Part shown: positions 1 through 13,100 of the stretch, one piece after another
Numbering within the stretch: position 1 is the first letter of the stretch
How the letters are laid out: each line of letters starts with the position of its first letter
DNA from: Apis mellifera
Lineage: Eukaryota > Arthropoda > Insecta > Hymenoptera > Apidae
Assembly (NCBI RefSeq): GCF_003254395.2
Contig: NC_037644.1
Location: 13,206,586 to 13,270,585, forward strand
Direction of reading: 5' to 3'
DNA length: 64,000 nucleotides
Position numbers and translations under genes: made by a program
Notes under the pieces: model-generated
What the model saw: the letters and a program-made list of their open reading frames with translations, nothing else
Databases searched by the model: none
What the model was told of the DNA's origin: nothing

Positions 1-1109
1 TTCTTAATCTTCCCCCTCGTAATCAGTTTCTCCGGATCTACACGAAATCGACGATCGCCATTTGTCGTGGGCGTTTCCCTTTCCACGTTCTCGATTTTTA
101 TTTCGTTTCGTCGTTGCGTGAAAAATATTTTTGATTTAACGAGTGGAGCAGTTTTTTTTTAATGAAATAAATCGAATAGAATGGCGGGAGGGGAAGTTTA
201 TTTTTCGATGGCGACGATAAATGAATATTTTATACGAAATACCGGTCGATTTAAATAAAATTATTGAATTTTAAACATACAAATTGATATTTATCCCGTT
301 TGAATTCGAAAGCATTCGTCCGAATTAAAACCACACGTCTGTTTCATTATCCTTCCGTTTTACGATTATTCTCGTCGACTTGGTTCGAGGCTCCGTCGAC
401 GACGAGAAGGGATCCAAGATATAAAAATAAAATCGCGCGTTCGTTTCTTCTTTTCCAGCCAGTCTTCCCAAGAATAAACGAATTCGTACGAAGGCAAGAA
501 GCAATCATCAGAATATCGACGATTAGTTCCTCTCGTGTCTCGAATCGTCTTCCTCCATCGAAATTAATATATATTCGTCGCTTATAGATAGTGATATAAT
601 CCGTGATTCGATATTTTGTATACAGCTCGTATAAGAAGAAGAAGGAAAACACCGATTTCGAAGGGAAAAGAGAAGAGAAGAAGCTCGTTTCGATCGAAGG
701 ATGGCGCGCAAAACGCAACGACAATTCGAGTGCTCGATTCAGTTCAATCGTCGCGCGCGATACAAACCTCGAACGATTTAAAAACACACATATATATATC
801 TCGTATTAGATATAACGAAATTTCGAATTTGAACGATGGCTAGAGCGCGGAAAAAGTATGGCGCCCACCGTTCCTATCCTCTTCTCGTGCTGATCGAAGA
901 CGGGTCGAAATAAAATCGCAATAAACGTGGAGATAAAACGAGAAGAAGAAGAAGAAGAGATTTATCTCTGATCCTCGTATGGAGAAGAAGAGGGCGAAGG
1001 AAGATAAAGTGAAGCGAGAGATCGGGAAGAGAGAATGAACGTTTCCGCGTTCTCTCGATCCTGCTGAGCGAAGGGAGGGAAGGAAGGAAGAGGAGGAGGA
1101 GGAGAAAAG
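1..1109 (+). promoter_or_regulatory. Upstream region and probable 5' leader of Nmdar2
   Basis: Region 5' of the start codon. No convincing TATA box or splice acceptor was identified, so the transcription start is not placed. From about 920 the + strand turns strongly purine-rich: GAAGAAG runs near 940-960 and a GGAAGGAAGAGGAGGAGG tract at about 1070-1108 ending at the ATG. This is probably transcribed leader, but that is inference. Small open frames here (for example 300-587 and 616-843, and 347-787 on the other strand) look like chance. Confidence 0.4.
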
Positions 1110-1428
1110 ATGCGGGTCGAGGTCCTCGTGATCCTCGGCGCGCTCGTCGCCTCGGCCGATTGCGGCTCGAGATCGACGATCTCAGAGTCGAAGCCCGCTT
1201 CGAGGAAACGGAACGGCACGTCCCCCGAGACGATAACGATCGGCCTGATCGTCCCCCACACGAACTTCGGCAGGCGGGAATACACCAAGGCTGTGAACCG
1301 CACCGTGGGCGCGTTGCACAAGAGCTACGGGAAGAACAAGAGCAAGTCGTACAGCTTTTTGGATAAGTATAACTTCACCCAGCACGCGGTCCAGCTCAGG
1401 ATGATGAGCCTCACTCCCAGTCCATCAG
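1110..1428 (+). CDS. Nmdar2: Nmdar2 exon 1: start codon, signal peptide, first part of amino-terminal domain
   Basis: Codes residues 1-106 plus one base. It starts [18 protein letters not shown], a plausible secretory signal peptide (hydrophobic 4-15, small residues before C18). This supports ATG 1110 as the start; the context AAAAGATG has A at -3. From about residue 40, [14 protein letters not shown] has the beta-strand pattern opening the receptor amino-terminal domain, followed by candidate N-glycosylation sites NRT and NFT. The exon ends TCA-G with donor GTAAAG at 1429, phase 1. It is GC-richer than its surroundings. The last ~45 nt recur in decayed form inside intron 1. Confidence 0.93.
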
Positions 1429-4400
1429 GTAAAGCAAGCCGAGTATATTTCTTTTAAAATTTCCTTTTAAACTCCTCAGTGTTTTCTCGCTCGAGGAGTG
1501 GATATTCGATCCTTGCTTTGATTCTCGACAATTCGAGTATAAATAATGGCAATAATTTAAGGCTGAACATGGTTTTCTTAAAGCTTTCCAGATCTTTAAT
1601 TAAACAGGTAAAGAGTAGCAAGTCGAGTATATTTCTTTCTTTCAAAATTTCCTTTTAAACTCTATCTTCGTGTTTTCTCGCTCGAGCAGTGGATATTCGA
1701 GTAATTGATTTCGATTATATCACACAAGTGTTACAAGGATAGGTTTGTGAACCCGTCTTTCTTTCATTCTCAACAATTCGAGTATAAATAATGGCAATAA
1801 TTTATGGACGGGCATGGTTTTCTTAATGCTTTCCAGATCTTTAATTTAAACAAAAATACCATAGCAGTGAACCCAACAGATAAAGTGTAGCAAGTCGAGT
1901 ATATTTCTTTCTTTCAAAATTTTTAAACTACTCCATCTTTGTGTTTTCTCGCTCGAGCAGTGAATATTCCAGTAATCGTTTGATTATCATATGATCACAA
2001 TGTTACAAGGACAGGTTTGTGAATCCTTTCTTTCGTTCTCAACAATTCGAGTATAACCTGATAATAATTTATGAGCAGGCATGGTTTTCCTAACGCTTTC
2101 CAGATTTAATTTAATTTAAATAAAGATACCAAGTAAGCCACACTTGGTCTCTTCTCAGTGTGTATTGTTCCTGAAAAGCAAGGTTAGAATAGCCGCAAAG
2201 AGTTAAAGTACCAGAGGAGCTCATAATATAAGCGAATATACAGTCATAAGGTGGTAGATGGTCGTTCGAGCAGTTTAGAAATCCCATTTATGCAATATTC
2301 AAAGTTTCACTTGGTCCAGCTCAGCATGATGAAGCTCATCCCAACAGATAAAGCAAGTATTTCTTTCTTTCAAAATTTCCTTTTAAACTCCATCTTCATT
2401 TTCTCGCTGAAGGACTGGATATTCGAGTAATCGTTCGATTATCACAATGTTACAAGGCTTGTGAATCCTTTCTTTCATTCTCCACAATTCGAATATAACC
2501 TGGCAATAATTGATGGGCGGGCATAGTTTTCCTAACGCTTTGTGCATTCTTCTCGAAAAACAAGATTAGAATAGCAAAGAAGCTAATATAAGCGAATATA
2601 CAATCATAGGTAATAGATGGTCCATAGGAACAGTTTAGACATTTGTGCAATATTCAAAATGAAATTTCAACAGACGAGTTATAAGCCTCCTAGCCTTCGA
2701 ATATTATAACGAATTTCGAATATTATTTCGAATATTAATCGATATTCGAAACGAATTGCACGTCCCATTTCAATAACTTATTAATAATTTTAAACTTCGT
2801 ATTTTCTTTTAGGGTAGCTGCAAAGAGTACAAATATCAGAGTAACCATAAATCATATTTCTTTTAAAATTTCGCAAAGAATATCAAGAGTACAGTACCAC
2901 AAGTGCCAGAGTAGCTAATATAAACGAATATACAGTCATAGGATGGTAGATGGTCCATAACAGTTTAGACATTTGTGCAATATTCAAAGTGAAATTTCAA
3001 CATAAGCCTCCTAGCCTTCGAATATTATAACATCGATATTCGAAACGAATTGCACATCTCGTTTCGATAGCTTATTAATAATTTTAAACTTCGTATTTTC
3101 TTTTAGGGTAGCTGCAAAGAGTACAAATATCAGAGTAGCCATAAATCATATTTCTTTTAAAATTTCGCAAAGAGTACAAGTACCAGAGTAGCTAATATAA
3201 ACGAATATACAGTCATAGGATGGTAGATGGTCCATAGGAACAGTTTAGACATTTGTGCAATATTCAAAGTGAAATTTCAACAGACGAGTTATAAGCCTCC
3301 TAGCTTTCGAATATTATAATTTCGATATTCGAAACGAATTGCACGTCCCGTTTCAATAGCTTATTAATAATTTTAATTATACGGTAAATAATTTCACGGC
3401 GTAATATAACGAGGATTTGATTTCGAACGCGCCATATCCCCGAAAACGTGTGTGAAATAATGTATACGCGTTATCACCGTAAAAAGATGATCGAAACGTG
3501 TATATTCCCAGGGAATTGAACAACCCCGTTATTATCCCCGCATCTTCCCAATTTCTTTCATTCCTCTGGCGAAAAATAACCGGGGGAATAAACGGGGGTC
3601 GTAAAGAATTCATTTCGCCGGTGGAACACGAAATGTGCCTCGCAATATTTCCACGCCGCGGACTCGAAAACAGGGCGATATTGCGCCCCCGTTTTAATCC
3701 TCCGCCAGTGTGTCCCTGGACGACGCACGTGGCCGTCACGCAACGAAGAGTAGCTTCTTCTTCTGTTCCTTCCAATTAATCTAAAACAAATTTATAAATG
3801 TTCCATTAATCGTTAGATACATGGATCCGTTCTTACGGTGTTTAGTGATAAAATTTATCACAAAGTTAACAGGCTCTGTTTCCAGAAGACGATCGAAAGT
3901 TGGCGTGTTGATGAAGGTTCATGTTTATCGTTAAATTCTGATAAAGTTCTGATGATCGAAAGGATTTGTAAAAGTTTTGATGCAAAGTTTCCACGGTAAT
4001 CGAGATTAAATTTTCCAATTAAATTTTTGTTTTAATACGGAACTAAAAATTCGAAGCTTCCTTTTTTTCCTTTGTTACGCTAGTCTTGTTCGACTTTTTC
4101 AATTCCTTCTTCTCTGTGATAAAATTGATTTATTAGAAAACTGAGACTACAGGAAAATAAAGTTCACGCGCAAATGAAGATTTACGTTTATCACGAAGTT
4201 GTAAAGTTGTAAAGCAATTCTGATGATCGAAAGATTCCCAGGCAAACTTTCCATCTTTTTTTTCCGAGATTAAATTTTCCAATTAAATTTCCTTTATTTT
4301 TAATACCAGAAAAACGTTAATACCTAAAAATTCAAAGCTTTCTTTCTGCTCTTCCAAAAACTAATCTTGTCCAATTCATTCCTGGAGCTACGGTAATAAA

Positions 4401-7127
4401 ATTGATTTACTACAACGTTTGTTGTTAACAAGTTCCATTCCAAGGTTCAAACAATTTCGAAAAGATTCCAAGAATTGAGCTCTGACTCTCTCTTCGAAAA
4501 GTTCTCCCAAAACGCTCTAAAATCCATACTCATCTCGTACAAACGATAACATCAATTTAAGAAAAATTCCTGGAACGAGAAGGGCTGCACGCTCGCGGAA
4601 TTCGCCCGATTCCCAGAGGAAGCCGAGGAGCATTCACGCTTCTTCTCGATCGCCGTCGAGAAACAAACACGATGAAAGGAAATTCTTCTCCTTCGAAACG
4701 GAATATGACGAGTGTTTCTACGAGGGATATCATTATCATCACAGTGAAGTTGATACAGTGAAAACCGTGTTCTCGGCTGGTGAGAACGTTTTTTCTCCTT
4801 TTTTCAGGGGAGAACAAGAGAACAACGTTGAAAACACGGCTCGACGTGTTTCTCCGCGGATCCGGAGGCGTTTTCATCCACCTGTAGCTCCTAGTAGTCT
4901 GTCAGTTTCTCGAGTTAGCATCCATTTCGATGTCGCTTCGTTTCCTGTTTCCTCTTCCTCGCCTCGATCGGTTATCACGAGCGCTCGTTCGATCCTTCGA
5001 GACGGATCACCTTCGATCGAAGGTTTGGAGAAAGGTTCGAGGTTGTACGAGATTCGTTTCGATGCGCTTTCCAATATTCTTTTCTTTTTTTCTTTTTTTT
5101 TTTTGTTCAAGACACGTATAACCATAACCATCGGTTGGTGTTTCGTATATATTCTTTTTCGATTAACTTTCCAATCAACCGGTCTCGACCAGGATTTCTC
5201 CCTCCTGTAAAACCGTTCCACGCGTCCAATCCGCTCGGCCTGGATCGCGGCGCGGGGGCGGCTTTCGGATAATCGATGTCGCCAGTTACCCTCGAAACGT
5301 CGCCTCAAATTTTTCGTTCGCGCTGCTGCTCCTCGAAAAAGAGAGAAAAAGGATCGAAAAGTTCTTTGCGCTTTCCCTCGGGTTGATCGTAGGCGTGGTG
5401 AAAAATCGATTCATTGGCGGAAAATTCGGTGGAGAGGAAAATATTTATTTTATACCGAGAAAATTTTCCCAAAATTTCACAAATGTTATCTTTCGTAAAA
5501 GTGAAACCAGCTTCTCGCCGGCTGAAGCAAAAATATCGATAAAATGATTTTAAAAATCGATTCGTTGGAAAATTCGGCGGGGAGGAAAACATTTATTTTA
5601 TACCGAGAAAATTTTCCCAAAATTTCACAAATGCAAGAATTTGTCGATGATTTTTCTTATATAGATAAGAATATAGATAAAAGATATAGAAATATAGTTA
5701 TCTTTCGTAAAAGTGAAACCAGCTTCTCGTCGGCTGAAGCAAAATATCGATAAAATGATTTTAAAAATCGATTCATTGGCGGAAAATTCGTTGGAAAATT
5801 CGGTGGGGAGGAAAACATTTATTTTATACCGAGAAAATTTTCCCAAAGTTTCATAAATACAAGGATTTGTCGATGATTTTTCTTATACATTCGGATATAG
5901 ATAAAAAAAATATAGAAACGTTATCTTTCGTAAAAGTGAAACCAGTTTTTCGCCGGCTGGAGCAAAATATCGATAAAATGATTTCAAAAATCGATTCGTT
6001 GGAAAATTCGGTGGGGAAGAAAATTTTCACAAATCCAAGGATTTGTCGATGATTTTTCTTATGCATTAGGATAAAAAATATAGAAATACAGTTATCTTTC
6101 GTAAAAGTGAAACCAGCTTCTCGCCGGCTGAAAAAATAAAAAATATCGATAAAATGATTCCGAAAAACAAGCTTGATGAAAAATGGAATAAATTTAATTA
6201 AACTTCCCGGTTTTCGAACGGTTTCGTTCAGCTCGGAGAGGAGAGGATAAAGCGGTTTAGCGGTTCGCCACTTATCGTCCATTTAATTCCATTAATAATT
6301 CGATCCCTTTTGTCGTCGTAGCTCTTGCGACACTCTTACCCCGTGGCTTCGTTCCACGATCGAATCGAGACTAAATCACCTTGATTTCGAACTTCTCTCA
6401 GACATTCGAACATTTAGATATTCCACAACAGCGAAGCTATCCTATTAGGTGCACCGAGATGCAAATCGATCTCGATTCAACTTCAATTTTTTCCATCGAT
6501 TCGTGAACAGGTCCCTTTATACTTCTCATATTGAGAAAACTCGTACTTCAAAACAGGAGGGACAAGATACTCGACCTTAAATTCCTCCAAAACTTTCAAA
6601 AGTTCAGTCTCGACAATCGTTGCCAAAGTATTGTAAAACTTTCGTTCTGAGAAAGTTCAGAAGTCCTAAAAAAGAAAACGAAACGATGAAGATGAATTCG
6701 ATTTCCAATAAATAATTGATTATTATCGTATTCGTTAATGAAACCTGTGATGAAGATAATGATACAGTGTCAATTATAAATCATATCGATGCCCAGAAAT
6801 ATTCTAACAATTCAGAATACATTTTTGAGGAAATGATTTCACGTGAGACACTCGTCGTATTCGCAGAATCGTCTCGATTCGTAAAGGGTCGAAGCGAGCG
6901 AAATCCTTTTCCATCCGGCTATTCGTTCCATTTACACGATTCATCCGAAAGATCTTTCGTCCGATCATGCGAGGAACGTCGCTAATCACGCGGCGAAATT
7001 TACACGCGGATATCGAGAAAAGTTTGGAACGGATGTTGGAAATTTTCGAGGGGATGTCACGTTCGCCTCTTGCCACAAGCCTCGCCAAATCGTTTCGTAA
7101 CAAGCGCTTGTTAAAGTAACGATGAAT

Positions 7128-7161
<34 letters not shown>

Positions 7162-10100
7162 AACATAGAAAGGTGAGAAAAGTTTCACTCTCCATTTTAT
7201 ATTTCTTTGCAGAAGAGATAGGATTATTTATTCGAAGGTTTGATGAAAAAATTGCTACAAGAAATAAATAATTAACAGATGTATCTTGGATTGATGGAAT
7301 TGATCGCAATTTGCGCGGGTTAATAAGAGTCGTCCTCGCAAGGAGGAGGAGGAGGAGGAGGAGGAGTATCGTGGGCGAGAAGTGAAATTAAGAAACCGGT
7401 GGGAGGAATAATGGGACGGGAGGGGGAGGGGGGGAACGAGGACAGGAAGAAACGGGGTCAACACCGAGAGCGCATCGAGAAGTGGAGGAAGAGTTTTGTG
7501 GGACAGGTCAGGATGTGTCCATGACTCGAATGACGGTAACGATTTCGAGTCCTTTTTTTTTTGTTATCCGTTTTTGTAACCGGCTGATCGAAATCATGAA
7601 TAATTTTTTTTTTATAAATATTCCAACGAAATCTTCCCCAATATTTTAAATAATAAATATTCATAAGTGGAAAATATTATTACGTTCGACGTCACGTTTA
7701 ATATTTAAAGTTTAAAATGTTCTCAATAGTTCTACTACTCTCTTTCTTTCTTTTTTTCTTTCTTTTTTTCGCAAAAATTATCTGTCTCGATATACACGTT
7801 CGCGATGAAAATAAAACACTGGGAATATCTGGATTTTAAATCCAATTATCTCGGATCGGATGTGCAAAATGATCGAACTCCTTCGTTAAATCGAATTAAT
7901 GTAGGTCGAAACCTGCGTAAAAGTAGATCAAGACGAATAGAAGAAGCCGTGTAATCAATAATGTAATTGGTTAAGGGAGAAAGACAGAAAGGAAAGATTA
8001 TTAATTTCTGTTGTCTCGAGTCTTCTGAATCGAACGCGTACGAGATAAAAAGAAAGTATTCTCGTTTCATCACGTGCGATAAGTCGCGCCATCTGCAATT
8101 ACAATTGGAACAATTATAACGAATCAAGCCTAATACTATCACGACTAATACTATCATTATATAATACTTATTATACTATTATACTTATTACAATAATACT
8201 TATTACATAATACTTGTTCTTCGAAGAGAAATTGTGATTTCCTTATTTCATTATTTTATTATACTATTATATATATATTATTTTTATTATTTTATTATAT
8301 TATTATATATATTATAATAATACTTGTTCTTCGAGAAAGAACTTGTGATCATTTCATTATTTCATTATTTTATTATACTATTATACTATTATTATATTAC
8401 TACTATTATATATACTTATATTACTATTATTTTATTATACTATTATACTATTATTATACTATTATACTATTATACTATTATATATATTATACTATTATAC
8501 TATTATATATTACAATAATACTTATTATTTGTTCTTCGAGAAAGAACTTGTGATCATTTCTTTATTTCATTATTTTATTATACTATTATATATATTATAT
8601 TATTTTTATTCATTATTTTATTATACTATTATATATATTATAATAATACTTGTTCTTCGAGAAAGAACTTGTGATCATTTCCTTATTTCATTATTTTATT
8701 ATACTATTATATATATTATATATATTATATTATTTTTATTCATTATTTTATTATACTATTATATATATATTACAATAATACTTATTACGTAATACTTGTT
8801 CTTCGAGAAAGAACTTGTGATCATTTCATTATTTTATTATTTCATTATTTTATTATACTATTATATATATATTATATTATTTTTATTCATTATTTTATTA
8901 TACTATTATATATATTACAATAATACTTATTACTTGTTTTTCGAGAAAGAACTTGTGATCATTTCCTTATTTCATTATTTTATTATACTATTATATATAT
9001 TATAATAATACTTATTATTTGTTTTTCGAGAAAGAACTTGTGATCATTTCTTTATTTCATTATTTTATTATACTATTATATATATTATATTATTTTTATT
9101 CATTATTTTATTATACTATTATATATATTATAATAATACTTATTACTTGTTTTTCGATAAAGAACTTGTGATCATTTCCTTATTTCATTATTTTATTATA
9201 CTATTATATATATTACAATAATACTTATTATTTGTTTTTCAAGAAAGAACTTGTGATCATTTCCTTATCCTATTATTTTATTTAACCGTGTGTCTTTAAA
9301 TTGTGAATTCTCGTCATTAATATTTCTGCAACACGCGAACTCGTGAACGAAACATCTCGAATATTTTAGATCCTCGTTCCAAAAAGATGGCCCTCTCGTG
9401 TTTCAGAGATCTTGAAATCGCTGTGCAACGACTTCCTGCCGAAAAACGTGTCGGCCATCTTGTACCTGATGAACTACGAGAAGTACGGGCGGAGCACGGC
9501 CAGCGCCCAATACTTTCTGCAGCTGGCCGGTTACTTGGGGATTCCGGTGATCGCGTGGAACGCGGATAACTCGGGATTGGAGAGAGTGAGTGGATGCAAA
9601 TCTTCCTTTCCCTTTCCTCTCTCGGCTATGGAGAAGATGAAGAGGGAAGGAAAAAAGTGTACAGCTTTAACGAAATTGTTCTCGTATACGATGAACGGGG
9701 GAAGAGATGGAAAATAAAAGCTTTCCACTTTCGATTTTCAGATGGAATTTCTCCGGTATTTTTACATCGTTTCGAGATCGTTTTTATCCATCCCGTTTAT
9801 TTCGTTTCATTTCCACGCGATATGCGACTTTATTTGTACGAGTATATATTTCTTAATTTTAGAAGAATTCCAAAATTAATATTTCCATGATGTTCCATTG
9901 GCAAAATGGATTAATGGTTTAAGTTAATTCGATCAAACGAAAAGTGGATCGATTGATTTGCTTTTTTAACGTTAACAAAAAAAAATCTTCGATCGATGTA
10001 AAAGTGCGATTATTTTATGTACGAATTGAACGATCATCGTTTCCTCTTTTTGAACCCGCCGCAATGGTTCGAATAATAAGAAGCCAATAAAGTTATTCTT

Positions 10101-13100
10101 TTTCCGGTTTTGAGCTTACACGGAGATTTATTTTTTAGAAAGCAGTACCGCTTTTTATTTACTTTAAAGAAAAATTAAAAATTCAATCGGTGTAGAATAG
10201 AAAAGAAGATAATGATCGAATATACAAATCCGTGATTCAAAAACCTTAAATAACCGTGCAAAATATCTAAACAAAAAAGTTGTAGCAACTTGAAAAAAAC
10301 GAAGAATTGAAAAAGATACTCTAAAGAAACGAACGTTGAAAAAGAGAATATGAAATAATTACTTCAACTTACAAAAAAGAACTTATACAACGATTTAAAT
10401 TAAAACAGATATTTCGAGATGTCCTATCCATTATAAAATTAAAATTTAACTTCTTAATAATTATCCTATATGTATAATCCATTTAAAAAGAATATTTTAA
10501 AATTTCAATGCACAATAATTGTATCGAGACAATTATCTTTCAAGTTATTCGAACCACTGTGCACAAAACAATTTACTCCTCTCCACTTGCTCCTCCATTG
10601 AACGCATCCTTCCTCATCTTCCTCATTTCCGATCGAAATCGTTTCCCATTCCTCCCACGACGTCGCTCACGTGTGATTTTCTCGCCACCGTGTTCGTAAT
10701 TAGAGGTGGGATGGCGGTTGCAGAGGGCGTCGCAGAGTAATCTGCAGTTACAGCTGGCGCCATCGTTGGAGCATCAAACGGCCGCGATGCTGAGCATCCT
10801 CGAGAGGTACAAGTGGCATCAATTCAGCGTGGTCACCTCGCAGATAGCGGGCCACGACGATTTCGTGCAAGCGGTCCGCGAGAGAATATCCGAGATGCAG
10901 GACACGTTCAAGTTCACGATATTGAACGCGATCCTGGTCACGGATCCCCGCGATCTCATGGAATTGGTGAACAGCGAGTCGAGGGTGATGCTCCTGTATT
11001 CGACCAGGGAGGAGGCGATCAGGATACTGGGCGCTGCCCACGATTACAAAATCACGGGGGAGAATTACGTTTGGGTGGTGACGCAGAGCGTGATCGAGAA
11101 CTTGCAGACGCCCAGCCAATTTCCAATCGGGATGTTGGGTAAGCGTAACATTTCTAAACATTTCTGTAATTATATATTAGGTATAATTAGGTATAATTAC
11201 CTATATTAGTACATTTATTAGGAATAATTAGGTATTGAGAAAAATTTTTCATGTATAATTATCTATATCACCTATATTGATATATATATTAGGAATAATT
11301 AGGTATTGAGAAGAATTTTTCAGGTATAATTACCTATATTAATATATATATTAGGAATAATTAAGTATTGAGAAGAACTTTTGAGGTATAATTATCTATA
11401 TCACCTATATATATATATATTAGGAATAATTAGGTATTGAGAAGAATTTTTCAGGTATAATTACCTATATTAATATATATATTAGGAATAATTAAGTATT
11501 GAGAAGAACTTTTGAGGTATAATTATCTATATTACCTATATTAATATACATATTAGGAATAATAATTAGATACTGAGAAGAATTTTTCAGGTATAATTAT
11601 CTATATTACCTAGATTAATATATATATTAGGAATAATTAAGTATTGAGAAGAATTTTTTAAGTATAATTACCTATATTAGGTAATATATATTATAATTAT
11701 CTATGTTACCTATATTATTAGGAATAATTAGGTACTGAGAAGAATTTTTCAGGTATAATTACCTATATTACCTATATTAATATATATATTAGGAATAATA
11801 ATTAGATATTGAGAAGAATTTGTCAGATATAATTACCTATATTACCTATATTAGTATATATATAATGTATATATTAGGAATAATTAGGTATTGAGAAGAA
11901 TTTCTCAGATATAATTATTTATATTACCTATATTAATATATATATTAGGTATTGGAATAATTAGGTATATTGAGAAGAATTTTTCAAGTATGATTACCTA
12001 TATTAGGTATAATTACCTATATTATCTACATTAGTATATATATTAGGAATAATTAAGTATTGAGAAGAATTTTTCAAGTATAATTACCTATATCAGGTAA
12101 TATATATTATAATTATCTATGTTACCTATATTATTAGGAATAATTAGAGAATGAGAAGAATTACTGAGAAGAATTTTTCAGGTATAATTACTTATATTAC
12201 CTATATTAATATATATATTAGGAATAATAATTAGATATTGAGAAGAATTTGTCAGATATAATTACCCATATTACCTATATTAGTATATATATAATGTATA
12301 TATTAGGAATAATTAGGTATTGAGAAGAATTTTTCAGGTATAATTACCTATATTATCTATATTAGTATATATATAATGTATATATTAGGAATAATTAGGT
12401 ATTGAGAAGAATTTCTCAGATATAATTATTTATATTACCTATATTAATATATATATTAGGTATTGGAATAATTAGGTATATTGAGAAGAATTTTTCAGGT
12501 ATAATTACCTATATTAGGTATAATTACCTATATTATCTACATTAGTATATATATTAGGAATAATTAGGTATTGAGAAGAATTTTTCAAGTATAATTACCT
12601 ATATTACCTATATTAATATATATATTAAAAATAATTAAGTATTGAGAAGAATTTTTCAGGTATAATTACCTATATTGATATATATATTAGGAATAATTAG
12701 GTATTGAGAAGAATTTGTCAGATTTAACAAAAATTTTAGAAGTTTAAATTTTAAACTTTCCGCCTCGTTCTTTTTTTTTTCGCTCGATAAAGATAAATAG
12801 AATTCGATTATCGCAATTCGAGATGATCCCTTTAGCGAAAAGATCTCCGTTGGAGCGTGTGGAAAACAGAATTCCATGAATTTATTTTCCCTTGGAAGGG
12901 TGGCGACCCAGAACGATGGAATCTCCAGGAAGGCATCAATTCCCGATTTCCGTGATTCTTATCCTCCTCCTCCTTCTCCTTTTTCTCCTCGTTGAATCGC
13001 CCTTTCAAGAAACTGCCCGCTCGACGAGTGCAACGTAGGAAAAATTTCGAGTACGAAATTATTATATCATAAAGATCAACGTGTTGAAAATATTCTTTCA

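Larger units (their letters stand above)
1429..9406 (+). other. Intron 1 (about 8.0 kb)
   Basis: Donor GTAAAG at 1429, acceptor TTTCAG at 9401-9406. It holds the repeat blocks described separately (1429-3375, 3890-4420, 5396-6170, 8150-9275). Unique AT-rich sequence occupies roughly 3376-3890, 4421-5395 and 6171-8149. Within this are an (AT)n tract at about 7131-7159, a (GGA)n tract at about 7341-7367 and a short GC-rich patch at about 5215-5300. I saw no conserved coding signal. Reading frames at 4758-5210, 5851-6282 and 7846-8157 either cross repeats or have simple composition. Confidence 0.9.

Noticed and set aside
10706..10723. ATG 10706 as start of a separate protein
   Set aside because: The five codons before 10724 are intronic; the acceptor TTGCAG and the family alignment place the exon start at 10724.
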